DNA of 64,000 nucleotides from Sphingomonas yabuuchiae (GCF_014199595.1 NZ_JACHNX010000001.1:434001-498000), one strand, 5' to 3'; numbered from the stretch's first letter, positions 25,202 through 35,492 are shown. Made by a program: numbers and translations. The notes: generated by a model from the letters alone, not told the origin.

Positions 25202-26467
25202 ATGATGCCGATCATAACCCAATCCACCCGCCCTCGGCTGGTGCTGGCGATGCTGCTGGTCGTCTATATCTTCAACTTCGTCGACCGGCAGATCCTCGCA
25301 ATCCTCGCCGCGCCGATCCAGCAGGAGCTGGGGCTGAGCGACCGGCAGTTGGGGCTGCTCGGCGGGATCGCCTTCGCACTGCTCTATTCGACGCTGGGCG
25401 TGCCGCTGGCATGGCTGGCCGACCGGACGAGCCGGAGCCGGGTCGTCACGGGCTCGCTGGTGCTGTGGAGCGGCTTTACCGCGCTGTGCGGGCTGGCGAC
25501 CGGCTTCTGGCAGATATTCCTCGCGCGGCTGGGCGTCGGCATCGGTGAGGCGGGAGGCGTCGCGCCGTCCTATGCAATCATCAGCGAGTATTTCCCACCG
25601 CGTCGCCGCGCACTGGCGCTTTCCGTCTACTCGCTGGGGATTCCACTGGGATCGGCGGCCGGTGTGCTGGCGGGCGGCTATATCGCCGCGCGGATCGACT
25701 GGCGGACGGCCTTCATCGCGGTCGGGCTGGCCGGAATGCTGATCGCGCCGCTGGTCCGGCTGATCGTTCGCGACAAGCCCAGGGCTGCCCCGGTGGCGAG
25801 CAAGCCCGCCTTCGCCACGGTCGCGCGCACCCTGGCAGGCAAGCCGTCCTTCTGGCTGCTGTCCTTCGGCGCGGCGAGCGGCTCGATGATCGGCTATGGC
25901 CTGGCCTTCTGGTTGCCCAGCCTGATGCGGCGCAGCTTCGGGCTGGATCTGATTGCGACCTCGCATTTGCTGGCGGGGCTGCTGCTGATCGGGGGTGTCG
26001 GCGGCATCGTGGCGGGCGGCTGGCTGGCCGACCGGCTGGGCGCGCGGGATCGGGCGTGGTTCGGCTATATCCCGGCCTTCGCCTATCTGGTCAGCATTCC
26101 GCTGTTCGCGGGCGGCATGCATGGCGGGGATGTGCGCATCGCCTTTGCGCTGTTCCTGCTGCCCCAGGCGCTGTCCTATGCGTGGCTGGGGCCGGTGCTG
26201 TCGGCGGTGCAGCATCTGGTGGCACCGCCCGAACGCGCGACGGCCGCCGCGCTCTTCCTGCTGATCAACAACCTGATCGGGCTGGGCGGCGGCATCTATG
26301 CGCTGGGGGCGCTGTCCGATGCGTTGACCCCGCTCTATGGCAGCGACGCGTTGCGCCATGCGATGCTGGGCGGCCTCAGCCTTTATGCGGTCGCGGCGCT
26401 GCTGGTCGGGATGGCCGGTCCCCATCTGCGCCGCGACTGGGTGGAGCCGCTCACCGCGCCGGAATGA
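25202..26467 (+). CDS. MFS transporter, spinster-like
   Basis: 421 aa with 12 predicted transmembrane helices. The N-terminal half has the conserved NFVDRQILAIL helix, the loop-2 motif GVPLAWLADRTSRSRV, and GVGIGEAGGVAPSYAIISEYFPPRRRA, all typical of the spinster/Spns-type transporters common in sphingomonads. The substrate is not predictable. ATGATG start directly after a repeat-derived GGAGG. Its end overlaps the end of convergent uppP by 17 bp. Confidence 0.88.
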   Translation: MMPIITQSTRPRLVLAMLLVVYIFNFVDRQILAILAAPIQQELGLSDRQLGLLGGIAFALLYSTLGVPLAWLADRTSRSRVVTGSLVLWSGFTALCGLATGFWQIFLARLGVGIGEAGGVAPSYAIISEYFPPRRRALALSVYSLGIPLGSAAGVLAGGYIAARIDWRTAFIAVGLAGMLIAPLVRLIVRDKPRAAPVASKPAFATVARTLAGKPSFWLLSFGAASGSMIGYGLAFWLPSLMRRSFGLDLIATSHLLAGLLLIGGVGGIVAGGWLADRLGARDRAWFGYIPAFAYLVSIPLFAGGMHGGDVRIAFALFLLPQALSYAWLGPVLSAVQHLVAPPERATAAALFLLINNLIGLGGGIYALGALSDALTPLYGSDALRHAMLGGLSLYAVAALLVGMAGPHLRRDWVEPLTAPE

Positions 26468-27278
26468 TGTTCCAGGCGAGCATCGCGAAGACCGCCGCAC
26501 CCGCAACGATGCGATAGATCACGAAGGGTAGATAGCCGCGCGTCGATACCAGCCGCAGGAAGACGACGATCACGCCGTAACCGCTGACAAAGGCGACCAG
26601 GGTGGCGAGCAAGGTCGGCCCCGGTCCGAACGTCCCGAACCGTCCCCAGCTATCGGCCAGTTCGAACAGGCCCGACGCCAGCACCGCCGGGATCGCCAGC
26701 AGGAAGGAGTAACGCGCCGCCGCCTCGCGCGTGTAACCCAGCAACAGCCCCACGCTGATCGTCCCGCCGGAGCGCGACACGCCGGGGACCAGCGCCATCG
26801 CCTGCGCAAAACCCAGGATCAGGCCGTCGCGCCACCCCAGCCGCTCCAGCGGCTTGCGCTTCGCCCCGATCCGGTCGGCCGCGCCCAGCACCAGCGCAAA
26901 GACGATCAGCATCGTCGCGGTGATGCGCAGGTCGCGCAGCCCCCCTTCGATCTGATGCTTGAACAACAGGCCGAGGACCGCGATCGGCAGGGTGCCGAGG
27001 ATCACCAGCCAGCCCATACGCGCGTCGGGGGACAGGGTGGCGGGACGGCGGATCACCGAACCCAGCCAGGCCATGGCGATGCGCCAGATATCGTTGCGGA
27101 AATAGAGGAGCACCGCCGCTTCGGTGCCGATCTGGGTGATGGCGGTGAAGGCCGCGCCGGGATCGTTGCCGGAGGGGAGCAGGGCGCCCGCGATGCGCAG
27201 ATGCGCGCTCGACGATACGGGCAGGAACTCGGTGATGCCCTGCAACAGGCCCAGGAACAGCGCTTCCAACCAAATCAT
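26451..27278 (-). CDS. uppP: undecaprenyl-diphosphatase UppP (BacA)
   Basis: 275-aa membrane phosphatase that recycles undecaprenyl pyrophosphate for cell-wall synthesis. Both family motifs are present: the glutamate-rich GITEFLPVSSSAHL near residues 14-27 and PGVSRSGGT near 165. About eight helices. Convergent with the MFS gene, with overlapping 3' ends. Confidence 0.96.
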   Translation of the reverse strand: MIWLEALFLGLLQGITEFLPVSSSAHLRIAGALLPSGNDPGAAFTAITQIGTEAAVLLYFRNDIWRIAMAWLGSVIRRPATLSPDARMGWLVILGTLPIAVLGLLFKHQIEGGLRDLRITATMLIVFALVLGAADRIGAKRKPLERLGWRDGLILGFAQAMALVPGVSRSGGTISVGLLLGYTREAAARYSFLLAIPAVLASGLFELADSWGRFGTFGPGPTLLATLVAFVSGYGVIVVFLRLVSTRGYLPFVIYRIVAGAAVFAMLAWNIIPAR

Positions 27279-27370
27279 TATGAGTACGAACCTTTATGTG
27301 CGGTGCCCGCCATAGGCCGGGGGACGATCAGGGGCACCCCGAAAGTCGCCCGACCCATCGTTCCGCCGTG

Positions 27371-29299
27371 TCAGCCGTGCTTGCGATGCGCCTCGGCCAG
27401 TCGCCAGCGCTCCAGCTGGGTCAGCACATCGTTCGCGATCTGCCCGACGGTAAAGCCGGTCAGGTCGCGGAAGCCCGTTTCGCCATTGGTCTGTGCCGCG
27501 AGCATCCAGGCGAGGCTGCGGCGACGCTCGGGCGCCTCCAGCGCGGTATAGGCGGGCAGCGGGCGCGAGCGGGGGGACAGGCGATAGACGAACGGGCGAC
27601 CCTCGCGCGCGGTGATGGTCAGCTCGACCTTGTCCTCCGCGCTGTCCAACTGGCTGGCGGTCCAGCCTTCGGCCTCCAGCGCCTCCTTGACCGATTGCAG
27701 CGCCGGTTCGCCCTGTGCGTGAAGCTGGGCCAGGATGTCGGTGCGGCGGGCGGGCACGATCAACCGCTTGATCCGCTCGCTGATCGCCGGGCCGTCACCG
27801 GGCAACGTCACCCCCGCCAGATCGGCATTGGTCTGACGCACCAGCCCCACCGCCAGCAACAGCATGATGAAGCAGAAGGGCAGGGCGGCGAGCAGGGTCG
27901 CCGACTGCAACGCGCCCAATCCGCCCGCGACCAGCAACAGCGTCGCCGTGGTGCCCAGCAGCACGCACCAGTACATACGCTGCCAGCGCGGCGTCTCCTC
28001 GGTGCCGCCCGAGGCCAGCGTGTCGATGACCAAAGCGCCGGAATCGGCCGAGGTCACGAAGAAGAAACCGACCAGGACGATGGCGAGCGTCGAGGTGACG
28101 CTGGCGGCGGGCAGATATTCGAGGAACTTGAACAAGGCGGTCGACAAATTCGCCTGCACCGCGTCGGCGATCCCGCCATGCGCACCGCCGAGATCCAGCG
28201 AGATCGCGGTGTTGCCGAACACCGTCATCCACAGAAAGGTGAAGGCGGTCGGCACGAACAGCACGCCGATCACGAACTCCCGGATCGTCCGTCCGCGCGA
28301 GATGCGGGCGATGAACATGCCGACGAAGGGCGACCAGGCGATCCACCACGCCCAATAGAACAGCGTCCAGTCCGCCATCCAGGCGCGCGGCTCATAGGCA
28401 TAGAGGGTGAAGGTGCGCTTCACGAAATGATCGAGATACAAGCCGAAATTCTGGACCAGCGCGCGCAGCAGGAACAGGGTCGGTCCGACCGCCATCACGA
28501 ACAGCATCAGCAGGACGGCGAGCACCAGGTTCAGCTCGGACAGGCGGCGAATGCCCCGATCCGCGCCGCTCAGCACCGACAGGGTGGCCGCGCCCATCAC
28601 CAGCACGATGACCGCGATCTTGACGGTCAGCGTGTCGGGCACGCCATATTCGTAATTCAGCCCCGCCGTCATCTGTGACACGCCGAAGCCCAATGAGGTC
28701 GAGACGCCGAACACCGTGCCGCACACCGCGAAGATGTCGATCGCATCGCCCAGCGGGCCGTTGATCCTTTTGCCCAGGATCGGCGACAGGCCCGACCGCA
28801 GGGTCAGCGGCATGTCCTTGCGATAGGTGAAATAGGCCAGACTCATGCCGACCAGCGCATAGATGGCCCAGGCATGGACGCCGTAATGGTGGAAGGTGAT
28901 CGCCATCGCCTCGCGCGCGGCCAGGATGGTGCCGCTGGGCGCTTCGGGTGGCGAGATATAATGCTGGATCGGCTCGGCGACCGCGAAATACATCAGGCCG
29001 ATACCCATGCCCGCCGCGAACAACATGGCCAGCCACGACAGATAGGGAAAGTCCGGCTCGGCATCGTCCGGCCCCAGCTTCAGCTTGCCCGCAGGGCCGA
29101 AGCCCAAGGCCAGCACCACGACCAGGAACGCCGCGACCGCCGAGATATAGAACCAGCCGAACGTGTCGATCGCCCAGGCCTGCGCCGCCTTGAACGCGGC
29201 ATCGGCGGTGCCGGGCATGGCCAAAGTCGTCACCAGCAGCAGCGCGATGATCCCGGAGGCGCCCCAGAAGACGCGCGGGTTGATTTCACTCTTCATCAT
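27371..29299 (-). CDS. BCCT family betaine/choline/carnitine transporter
   Basis: 642 aa with 12 transmembrane segments. MGIGLMYFAVAEPIQHY and the hallmark WAWWIAWSPFVGMFIARIS are present, the latter holding the tryptophans of the substrate site. After the last helix (about residue 500) comes a ~140-residue cytoplasmic C-terminal domain, as in BetT-type choline transporters where it senses osmotic stress. The substrate is probably choline or glycine betaine, by family only; no bet biosynthetic genes are adjacent. Start is ATGATG at 29299. Confidence 0.92.
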   Translation of the reverse strand: MMKSEINPRVFWGASGIIALLLVTTLAMPGTADAAFKAAQAWAIDTFGWFYISAVAAFLVVVLALGFGPAGKLKLGPDDAEPDFPYLSWLAMLFAAGMGIGLMYFAVAEPIQHYISPPEAPSGTILAAREAMAITFHHYGVHAWAIYALVGMSLAYFTYRKDMPLTLRSGLSPILGKRINGPLGDAIDIFAVCGTVFGVSTSLGFGVSQMTAGLNYEYGVPDTLTVKIAVIVLVMGAATLSVLSGADRGIRRLSELNLVLAVLLMLFVMAVGPTLFLLRALVQNFGLYLDHFVKRTFTLYAYEPRAWMADWTLFYWAWWIAWSPFVGMFIARISRGRTIREFVIGVLFVPTAFTFLWMTVFGNTAISLDLGGAHGGIADAVQANLSTALFKFLEYLPAASVTSTLAIVLVGFFFVTSADSGALVIDTLASGGTEETPRWQRMYWCVLLGTTATLLLVAGGLGALQSATLLAALPFCFIMLLLAVGLVRQTNADLAGVTLPGDGPAISERIKRLIVPARRTDILAQLHAQGEPALQSVKEALEAEGWTASQLDSAEDKVELTITAREGRPFVYRLSPRSRPLPAYTALEAPERRRSLAWMLAAQTNGETGFRDLTGFTVGQIANDVLTQLERWRLAEAHRKHG

Positions 29300-29526
29300 A
29301 TCAATGGGTTAGCATTGGTGGGCCGGAATGGCGAATGGGCGGCCCGAAGCAGGCACGGCACGGGATCGGGCCACAGCGTGCGGCGACCGGGAGAAGAGGG
29401 TAGGGAGACAGCCATAATAACGGTCGAAATGGTCGTAAGTCCCTGTATCCGCGTCCGGCTTAACCGGCCGGTATGATTGTTCCGTTATGCCCTGGATCAA
29501 CGACATAAGATTCTGGGGAGTACGTC

Positions 29527-32274
29527 ATGCGACTATGGGGGCTGCTGCTGGCATCGACGGCGGCGTTGGCGGTAACGGGAACGGCTTCGGCCCAGGGTTT
29601 GCGCGGGGTGGCACCCGCGCCCGCACCGAAGGACAAGCCGGACGAGAAGAAGCCGCAGGCCGAGTCGCCGAATAACGGGGATATCGTCGTCACGGCCACC
29701 CGCCGCTCGCAACGGCTGTCGAGCGTGCCGATCGCGGTCAGCGCCTATGGCACCGTCGCGCTGCAGAATTCGGGCGCGACCGATATCCGCCAGATGACCC
29801 AGTTGGCGCCCTCGCTGCTGGTCAGCTCGACCGGCTCGGAGGCGAATGCCACGGCGCGGATTCGCGGCATCGGCACGGTGGGCGACAATCCCGGCCTGGA
29901 AAGCTCGGTCGCGGTGTTCATCGACGGCGTCTATCGCAGCCGCACCGGCTCGGGCCTCAACGATCTGGGCGAGGTCGAGCGTATCGAGGTGTTGCGCGGG
30001 CCGCAGGGCACGCTGTCGGGGCGCAATTCCTCGGCGGGTGCGATCAGCATCTACACCAAATATCCCGCCTTCAAATATGGCGGCTATGGCGAGGTCAGCT
30101 ACGGCAACTACGATGCCGTGCGCGTCGCCGGCGGCGTGACCGGTCCGGTGATCGGCGACACGCTCGCCTTCCGGATCGACGGTGTGTACAACAAGCGCGA
30201 CGGCTTTCTGTACGACGTCGTCAACCAGACCGACTATAACGACCGCAAACGCGCGTTCGTGCGTGGCCAGCTATTCTGGAAGCCGACGGACGATTTCTCG
30301 ATCCGCCTGATCGGCGACTATACCCACCGCGACGAGAAGTGCTGCGGCGCGGTCTATATCGACACGCGCGAGAAGGTCGATCCGACGCCGGGCGTGCCGG
30401 GCGATGCGGCGATCAACCCGCAGAACCGCATCGTCAACATCCTGCGCAGCCTGGGCGGTGTCCTGCCCAGCGCGGGCGATCCTTATAACCGTCGGATCGC
30501 GCAGACGCCGGGGCACGCCTATTCCAACGTGACCGAGGATTATGGCGTGTCGGCGCGTGTCGGCTGGGACATCGGCAAGGTCCAGCTGATCTCCATCTCC
30601 GCCTATCGCGAATATAAGGCGGGCGGTGCGGGCGATGTCGACTATAGCAATGTCGACATCATCGATCGCCCGAATAACGGCCTGGCCTATCGCCAGTTCA
30701 AGACCTTCACCCAGGAAACACGGCTCAGCGGCTCGATCCTGAACAACCGGCTCGACTGGCTGATCGGCGGCTATTTCGCGCATGAAGACCTTCAGGTGTC
30801 GGACAATCTGACCTTCGGCTCGCAATATGGCGCCTTTTCCGCCTGCCGCGTCGTCGCGACGATCAACCCGACGGCGGCGTTGCAGAACCCCGCCAATCCC
30901 GGCTGCCTCAGCGCGGCGGGGCGTGCCGTCCTGACGGGCGCATTGGGGCCGACGCTGGTCGGGACGATCGACCGGCTGAGCACGATCAACAATGTCGGCT
31001 CGCTGCGCGATCTCTATGACCAGACGAGCACCAACTATGCCTTCTTCACCCACAATATCTTCCGCGTGACCGACACGCTGAGCCTGACCGGCGGGCTTCG
31101 CTACACCAACGAACGCAAGAGGCTGCGCGCGAGCTTCGAGAACAACAACACCGCCTGCCCGTTGCAGCAGGCCGCGCTTCGTCCGTTCCTGTTGAGCGGC
31201 AATCCGACATTGGCCAATCTGGCCGGGGGCATCGTGACGTTGAGCTGCAACGGCAATTCCTCGTCCGCGCTGACCGGGCTGCCGCTGTCCGACTCGATCA
31301 GCGAGGGGCAGTTCACCGGCACCGCCGTGGTGTCGTGGAAGCCGGTGGCCAGCACGCTGGTCTATGGCTCCTATGCGCGCGGCTACAAGGCGGGCGGCTA
31401 TAATCTGGAGCGGTCGGACCTGACCCCGAACGTGTTCGGGACGCCGACGGCGGCGTCGGTCACCAATTTGCGCTTCGATCCCGAAACGGTGAACGCCTAT
31501 GAGCTGGGCGTGAAGTTCACCTCGCGCACCTTCACGCTGAACGCCGCCGCCTTCCGCTCGGAGTTCAAGAACTTCCAGCTGAACACCTTCAACGGCACCG
31601 GCTATATCGTTCAGAATATCAGTGCGTGCAGCAGTGATCTGGGCGGAGCCGACCGCGACGACTCGCCCAATACGGGGCGCTGCACCGGCAAGGTGAAGGC
31701 CGGTGTGGTGACGCAAGGGATCGAGCTGGAAGCGGGCATGTACCCGACGCGCGACGTCACCTTCAACCTGGGCTATACCTATGCCCATACCAACTATGCC
31801 CGCAACCTGGTCGGCAGCGACGCGGGCGAGCCGCTCAGCAACGCGCTGTTCCTGCTGCCCGGCAGCATGATGTCGAACGCGCCGCGCCATGTCGTGACCA
31901 GCTCGGCCAGCTGGACGCCGCCGATCGCCGGGACCGGGCTGACGGCGTTGTTCTATATTGATGGCCGCATGACCAGCGACTACAATACCGGCTCCGACCT
32001 GTTCGCCGAAAAGAAGCAGGACGGCTTCTTCCTGATGAATGCGCGCATCGGCCTGCACGGCAAGGACCAGCGCTGGGCGCTGGAATTCTGGGGCCAGAAC
32101 ATCCTCAACACCAACTATCAGCAGGTCGCCTTCAACATGCCCTTCCAGGGCTCGGGCAGCCTGTCGCAGGTCCAGCGTTTCGGCGCGCCGACCTATGCGA
32201 CCGCCAATACGCTGTTCGGATCCTATCTGGCCGAACCGCGCACCTATGGCATGACGCTGCGCACGCGCTGGTGA
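29527..32274 (+). CDS. TonB-dependent outer-membrane receptor
   Basis: 915 aa. The signal peptide ends near TASAQG (residue 22). A short Pro/Lys linker is followed by a TonB-box-like GDIVVTATRRSQRLSSVPIA-type segment (about 55-75), the plug domain (to about 180) with IRGIGT and VEVLRGPQG-like IEVLRGPQGTL, and a 22-strand barrel. The terminal strand ends in MTLRTRW with aromatic Trp. The ligand is unknown; such receptors in sphingomonads often import oligosaccharides, phenolics or siderophores. TonB/ExbBD are encoded 12.5 kb downstream. Confidence 0.95.
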   Translation: MRLWGLLLASTAALAVTGTASAQGLRGVAPAPAPKDKPDEKKPQAESPNNGDIVVTATRRSQRLSSVPIAVSAYGTVALQNSGATDIRQMTQLAPSLLVSSTGSEANATARIRGIGTVGDNPGLESSVAVFIDGVYRSRTGSGLNDLGEVERIEVLRGPQGTLSGRNSSAGAISIYTKYPAFKYGGYGEVSYGNYDAVRVAGGVTGPVIGDTLAFRIDGVYNKRDGFLYDVVNQTDYNDRKRAFVRGQLFWKPTDDFSIRLIGDYTHRDEKCCGAVYIDTREKVDPTPGVPGDAAINPQNRIVNILRSLGGVLPSAGDPYNRRIAQTPGHAYSNVTEDYGVSARVGWDIGKVQLISISAYREYKAGGAGDVDYSNVDIIDRPNNGLAYRQFKTFTQETRLSGSILNNRLDWLIGGYFAHEDLQVSDNLTFGSQYGAFSACRVVATINPTAALQNPANPGCLSAAGRAVLTGALGPTLVGTIDRLSTINNVGSLRDLYDQTSTNYAFFTHNIFRVTDTLSLTGGLRYTNERKRLRASFENNNTACPLQQAALRPFLLSGNPTLANLAGGIVTLSCNGNSSSALTGLPLSDSISEGQFTGTAVVSWKPVASTLVYGSYARGYKAGGYNLERSDLTPNVFGTPTAASVTNLRFDPETVNAYELGVKFTSRTFTLNAAAFRSEFKNFQLNTFNGTGYIVQNISACSSDLGGADRDDSPNTGRCTGKVKAGVVTQGIELEAGMYPTRDVTFNLGYTYAHTNYARNLVGSDAGEPLSNALFLLPGSMMSNAPRHVVTSSASWTPPIAGTGLTALFYIDGRMTSDYNTGSDLFAEKKQDGFFLMNARIGLHGKDQRWALEFWGQNILNTNYQQVAFNMPFQGSGSLSQVQRFGAPTYATANTLFGSYLAEPRTYGMTLRTRW

Positions 32275-32338
32275 CGGCCATCCGGGGGAGGGCGCGCGTG
32301 GCGCTCTCCCGCCAGGGTTCGTCCGGTGATGTGATTAT

Positions 32339-32415
32339 TGGCGCGCCCGGAGGGATTCGAACCCCCGACCGAGGAGGTAGAAGCTCCTTGCTCTATCCAA
32401 CTGAGCTACGGACGC
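32339..32415 (-). tRNA. tRNA-Arg (anticodon UCU)
   Basis: 77-nt cloverleaf on the minus strand. The acceptor GCGTCCG/CGGGCGC (one G-U pair), D-arm GCTC-AGTTGGATA-GAGC, anticodon stem AGGAG/CTCCT with loop CTTCTAC (anticodon TCT) and T-loop TTCGAAT are all present. CCA is encoded. It sits between the TonB receptor and the queuosine-precursor transporter. Confidence 0.97.
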
Positions 32416-32495
32416 GCGGATGCCGGTGTCCCTAGCGTGGTTTGCGTGGGTTGGGAATGGCGATAAATGTCGCCGCTCACGGTGAAGGGATCGGT

Positions 32496-33230
32496 ATGGG
32501 CGTGGAACGGGTGGTGGCGGATCGCGACATGGAACGCGGCGCGTTTCGCTGGTTCGACTTCGTCATGGCGGCGTTCGTGACCATCCTGTTGCTGTCCAAC
32601 GTCATCGGCGCGGGCAAGGTGGCGGTCATCGACCTGCCGCTGGTCGGGCAGTGGCCGTTCGGGGCAGGCATCCTGTTCTTTCCGTTGAGCTATGTCATCG
32701 GCGACGTGCTGACCGAGGTCTATGGCTATGCCCGCGCGCGCCGGGTGATCTGGGCGGGGACGGCGGCGGTGCTGTTCATGGCGTTCATGAGCTTTGTCGT
32801 CGTGGCACTTCCCCCGGCACCGACCTGGACCAATCAGGCCGCCTATGAGGTGATCTTCGGCCAGGTGCCGCGCATCGTGCTGGCCAGCGTCTGCGCCTTC
32901 TGGGCGGGCGAGTTCGTCAATGCCTATGTGATGGCGCGGATGAAGCTGTGGACCGGCGGGCGGCACCTCTGGTCACGCACCATCGGCTCGACGCTGGTGG
33001 GGCAGGGGGTGGACAGCCTGATCTTCTATCCGCTGGCCTTTTGGGGAGCCGAAGGCTGGACGCCGCATCTGGTGGTCGTGGTGCTGTTCACGCAATGGGC
33101 GCTGAAGGTGGGCTGGGAAGTGCTGCTGACGCCGGTGACCTATCTGATCGTCGGCTGGCTGAAGCGGGCCGAGGGGGTGGATGTGTTCGACGAGGGCACG
33201 GACTTCACGCCGTTTCGGGCGCGGGTTTGA
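32496..33230 (+). CDS. queuosine precursor transporter (YhhQ/VUT family)
   Basis: About 244 aa with six hydrophobic helices. The motifs LLSNVIGAGKVAV, FFPLSYVIGDVLTEVYGY and STLVGQGVDSLIFYPLAF are diagnostic of the YhhQ/QPTR family, which imports preQ0/preQ1 for queuosine in tRNA. The start is uncertain: I chose the ATG at 32496 with AAGGG upstream; the open frame begins at 32442 and an ATG at 32529 is also possible. A large palindrome begins 7 bp after the stop. Confidence 0.9.
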   Translation: MGVERVVADRDMERGAFRWFDFVMAAFVTILLLSNVIGAGKVAVIDLPLVGQWPFGAGILFFPLSYVIGDVLTEVYGYARARRVIWAGTAAVLFMAFMSFVVVALPPAPTWTNQAAYEVIFGQVPRIVLASVCAFWAGEFVNAYVMARMKLWTGGRHLWSRTIGSTLVGQGVDSLIFYPLAFWGAEGWTPHLVVVVLFTQWALKVGWEVLLTPVTYLIVGWLKRAEGVDVFDEGTDFTPFRARV

Positions 33231-33236
33231 GTTGGG

Positions 33237-33450
33237 TTCACGCGAAGACGCGATGACGCAAAGGGTTTGAGATTGGTTCGCGCAGAGGCGCGGAGAACGC
33301 AGAGGTGTCGTATCCGGCGGCAGCCGGCCTATGTCTGTCACCGGGGCGCGGCAGAAGGGATAAGGTTTCCGCGAGGCCGGACACCTCCGCGTTCTCTGCG
33401 CCTCTGCGCGAACCAACATCTTCTTTGCGTCTTCGCGGCTTCGCGTGAAT
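33237..33450. repeat. 214-bp near-perfect palindrome (73-bp arms)
   Basis: The left arm 33237-33309 and right arm 33380-33450 are reverse complements with few mismatches. For example, GGTTCGCGCAGAGGCGC and AGAACGCAGAGGTGTC on the left match CTCTGCGCGAACC and GACACCTCCGCGTTCT on the right. The 70-bp centre also has symmetry. It contains no gene. It looks like a dispersed bacterial interspersed palindrome; a 31-bp unit of the other repeat family follows at 33497-33527. Together they fill the 307-bp gap before purQ. Confidence 0.9.
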
Positions 33451-33496
33451 AAAAAAGGGAAGCGAGTTGCCTCGCTTCCCTTTTCAAATGTCATCC

Positions 33497-33527
33497 CGTG
33501 GCCTTCGACTTCGCTCAGGCTGAACGG
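33497..33527 (+). repeat. single copy of the 31-bp dispersed repeat
   Basis: CGTGGCCTTCGACTTCGCTC followed by AGGCTGAACGG, identical to the copy at 13455-13485. Confidence 0.85.
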
Positions 33528-33537
33528 CTGGGTGGGG

Positions 33538-34206
33538 TCAGGCCCCCACCATCTCCAGCAGGCCTTCGAACAAGCGGCGGCCATGGTCGCCGCCGTGCGC
33601 GGCTTCGATGCGGCGCTCGGGGTGGGGCATCATGCCCAGCACGTTGCGCTTCTCGTTCAGCACGCCCGCGATGTTGCGGGCCGAGCCGTTGACGTCCTCG
33701 GCATAGCGGAAGGCCACGCGGCCTTCGCCTTCCAGGCGGTCGAGCGTGTCGGCATCGGCGAAGTAGTTGCCGTCATGATGCGCGACTGGGATGCGGATCG
33801 TCTCGCCCTGTTCGTACAGGCGGGTGAAGGCACTGTCGGTGTTCGCCACCTCCAGGTTCACGTCGCGGCACACGAAGTTGAGCGAGCGGTTGCGCATCAG
33901 CGCGCCGGGCAGCAGGCCGGTCTCGGCCAGCACCTGGAAGCCGTTGCACACGCCGAACACCGGCGTGCCCTTGTTCGCCGACTCCACCACCGCGCGCATG
34001 ATCGGCGAACGGGCCGCGATCGCGCCGCAGCGGAGATAGTCGCCATACGAGAAGCCGCCCGGCACGCCGATCAGCCCCAGCCCTTCGGGCAGTTCGCTGT
34101 CGCCGTGCCAGACCATGGCCGGCTTGACGCCCGTCACCGCCTCCAGCGCGACGGCGAGGTCGCGGTCGCAGTTCGAGCCCGGAAAGACGATCACGGCGGT
34201 CTTCAT
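33538..34206 (-). CDS. purQ: phosphoribosylformylglycinamidine synthase subunit PurQ
   Basis: 222-aa glutaminase subunit of the three-part FGAM synthase of purine synthesis. [10 protein letters not shown] at the N-terminus, the nucleophile Cys in FGVCNGFQ near residue 86, and MPHPERR carrying the catalytic His-Glu. The start is the ATG at 34206, which shares one base with the purS stop. The frame is open to 34263 without homology. purL is not in the window. Confidence 0.97.
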   Translation of the reverse strand: MKTAVIVFPGSNCDRDLAVALEAVTGVKPAMVWHGDSELPEGLGLIGVPGGFSYGDYLRCGAIAARSPIMRAVVESANKGTPVFGVCNGFQVLAETGLLPGALMRNRSLNFVCRDVNLEVANTDSAFTRLYEQGETIRIPVAHHDGNYFADADTLDRLEGEGRVAFRYAEDVNGSARNIAGVLNEKRNVLGMMPHPERRIEAAHGGDHGRRLFEGLLEMVGA

Positions 34207-34436
34207 CAGGCGCGCTCCACCCGGTAATTCTCGATCACGGTGTTGGCGAGCAACTGGCGGCACATCTCGTCGATCTGCGCGTCGGTCGTCGCGTCGGCGA
34301 CTTCCAGCTCGATCAGCTTGCCTGCGCGCACGTCATTGACGCCCGCAAAGCCCAGGCTTTCCAGCGCATGGTGAATCGCCTTGCCCTGCGGGTCGAGCAC
34401 GCCGGGCTTCAGGGTGACGAAAATCTTCAGCTTCAT
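34206..34436 (-). CDS. purS: phosphoribosylformylglycinamidine synthase subunit PurS
   Basis: 76 aa; the small subunit that bridges PurL and Pur[24 protein letters not shown] start and [17 protein letters not shown] are diagnostic. It overlaps purQ by one base downstream and purC by one base upstream, so the three genes are translationally coupled. Confidence 0.96.
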   Translation of the reverse strand: MKLKIFVTLKPGVLDPQGKAIHHALESLGFAGVNDVRAGKLIELEVADATTDAQIDEMCRQLLANTVIENYRVERA

Positions 34437-35215
34437 TACTTGCCCCGGCTCTTGCGGTGTTCTTCCAGATCGAGGACGGCGGTGTCGCCCCCCTCGGGCA
34501 GCAGGCCCAGACGGCGCGCCACTTCCTGATAGGCCTCGACCTCGCCGCCCAGATCCCGGCGGAACCGGTCCTTGTCCAGCTTCTCGTTGGTGGTCATGTC
34601 CCACAGGCGGCAGCCATCGGGGCTGATTTCGTCGGCCAGGATGATGCGACCGAAGTCGTTGTCCCAGATGCGGCCGAATTCCAGCTTGAAGTCGACCAGG
34701 CGGATGCCGATCGCGGCGAACATGCCCGACAGGAAGTCGTTCACGCGGATCGCCAGGTCGGCGATGTCGTGCATCTCTTCCTGGCTGGCCCAGCCGAAGC
34801 AGGCGATATGCTCGTCGGTGACCATCGGGTCGCCCAGCGCATCGTCCTTATAATAATATTCGATGATCGTGCGGGGCAGCTTCACGCCCTCTTCGATGCC
34901 CAGACGCGTGGACAGCGAGCCCGCCGCGACGTTGCGCACCACGACCTCGATCGGCACGATCTCGACCTGGCGGATCAACTGCTCGCGCATGTTCAGGCGG
35001 CGGATAAAGTGGGTCGGAACGCCGATATGGTCGAGCATGGTGAAGACATGCTCGGAGATACGGTTGTTCAGCACGCCCTTGCCGTTGATCGTGCCCTTCT
35101 TCTGGGCATTGAACGCGGTGGCGTCGTCCTTGAAATACTGGATCAGCGTGCCGGGCTCGGGGCCCTCGTACAGGATCTTGGCCTTGCCTTCGTAGATTTG
35201 GCGGCGGCGAGCCAT
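34436..35215 (-). CDS. purC: phosphoribosylaminoimidazole-succinocarboxamide synthase
   Basis: 259 aa; joins CAIR and aspartate in purine synthesis. [15 protein letters not shown], the [16 protein letters not shown] segment and [26 protein letters not shown] active-site strands (KLEFGR, ADEISPD) are conserved. The long open frame reaches 35821, but the ATG at 35215 ([13 protein letters not shown]) is the family start; the rest is the shadow of the gene at 35493. First gene of purC-purS-purQ. Confidence 0.97.
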   Translation of the reverse strand: MARRRQIYEGKAKILYEGPEPGTLIQYFKDDATAFNAQKKGTINGKGVLNNRISEHVFTMLDHIGVPTHFIRRLNMREQLIRQVEIVPIEVVVRNVAAGSLSTRLGIEEGVKLPRTIIEYYYKDDALGDPMVTDEHIACFGWASQEEMHDIADLAIRVNDFLSGMFAAIGIRLVDFKLEFGRIWDNDFGRIILADEISPDGCRLWDMTTNEKLDKDRFRRDLGGEVEAYQEVARRLGLLPEGGDTAVLDLEEHRKSRGK

Positions 35216-35492
35216 GCGGCGGTCCCCTGAAATGAGTACAGCCCCGGCGCCCCCATGCTGAGGCCCGAGGCGGGATGGCGCGCCTATAATGGAAGGGGCG
35301 CGGCGGCGCAATGGAGTTGGGCGCCATATGGGCATGGCCTGATGGACGGTATCGTCAAGGATGACGGTGCCGTCATCTGCAATACATGATGAACAATTTT
35401 TGGAAGACGGATTAAAGAATTGTAAGATGGAAAGTAACGGAAACTGATCGGGTAGATCACGGGTTCTGGCTATGCTTGCAAAGGAGGTAGTC

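Noticed and set aside
30271..32058. 595-aa open frame on the minus strand
   Set aside because: Antisense of the TonB-dependent receptor, which has signal peptide, plug and barrel features.
33272..33415. Possible insertion-sequence ends in the large palindrome
   Set aside because: The 70-bp interior cannot encode a transposase and no flanking duplication is evident.
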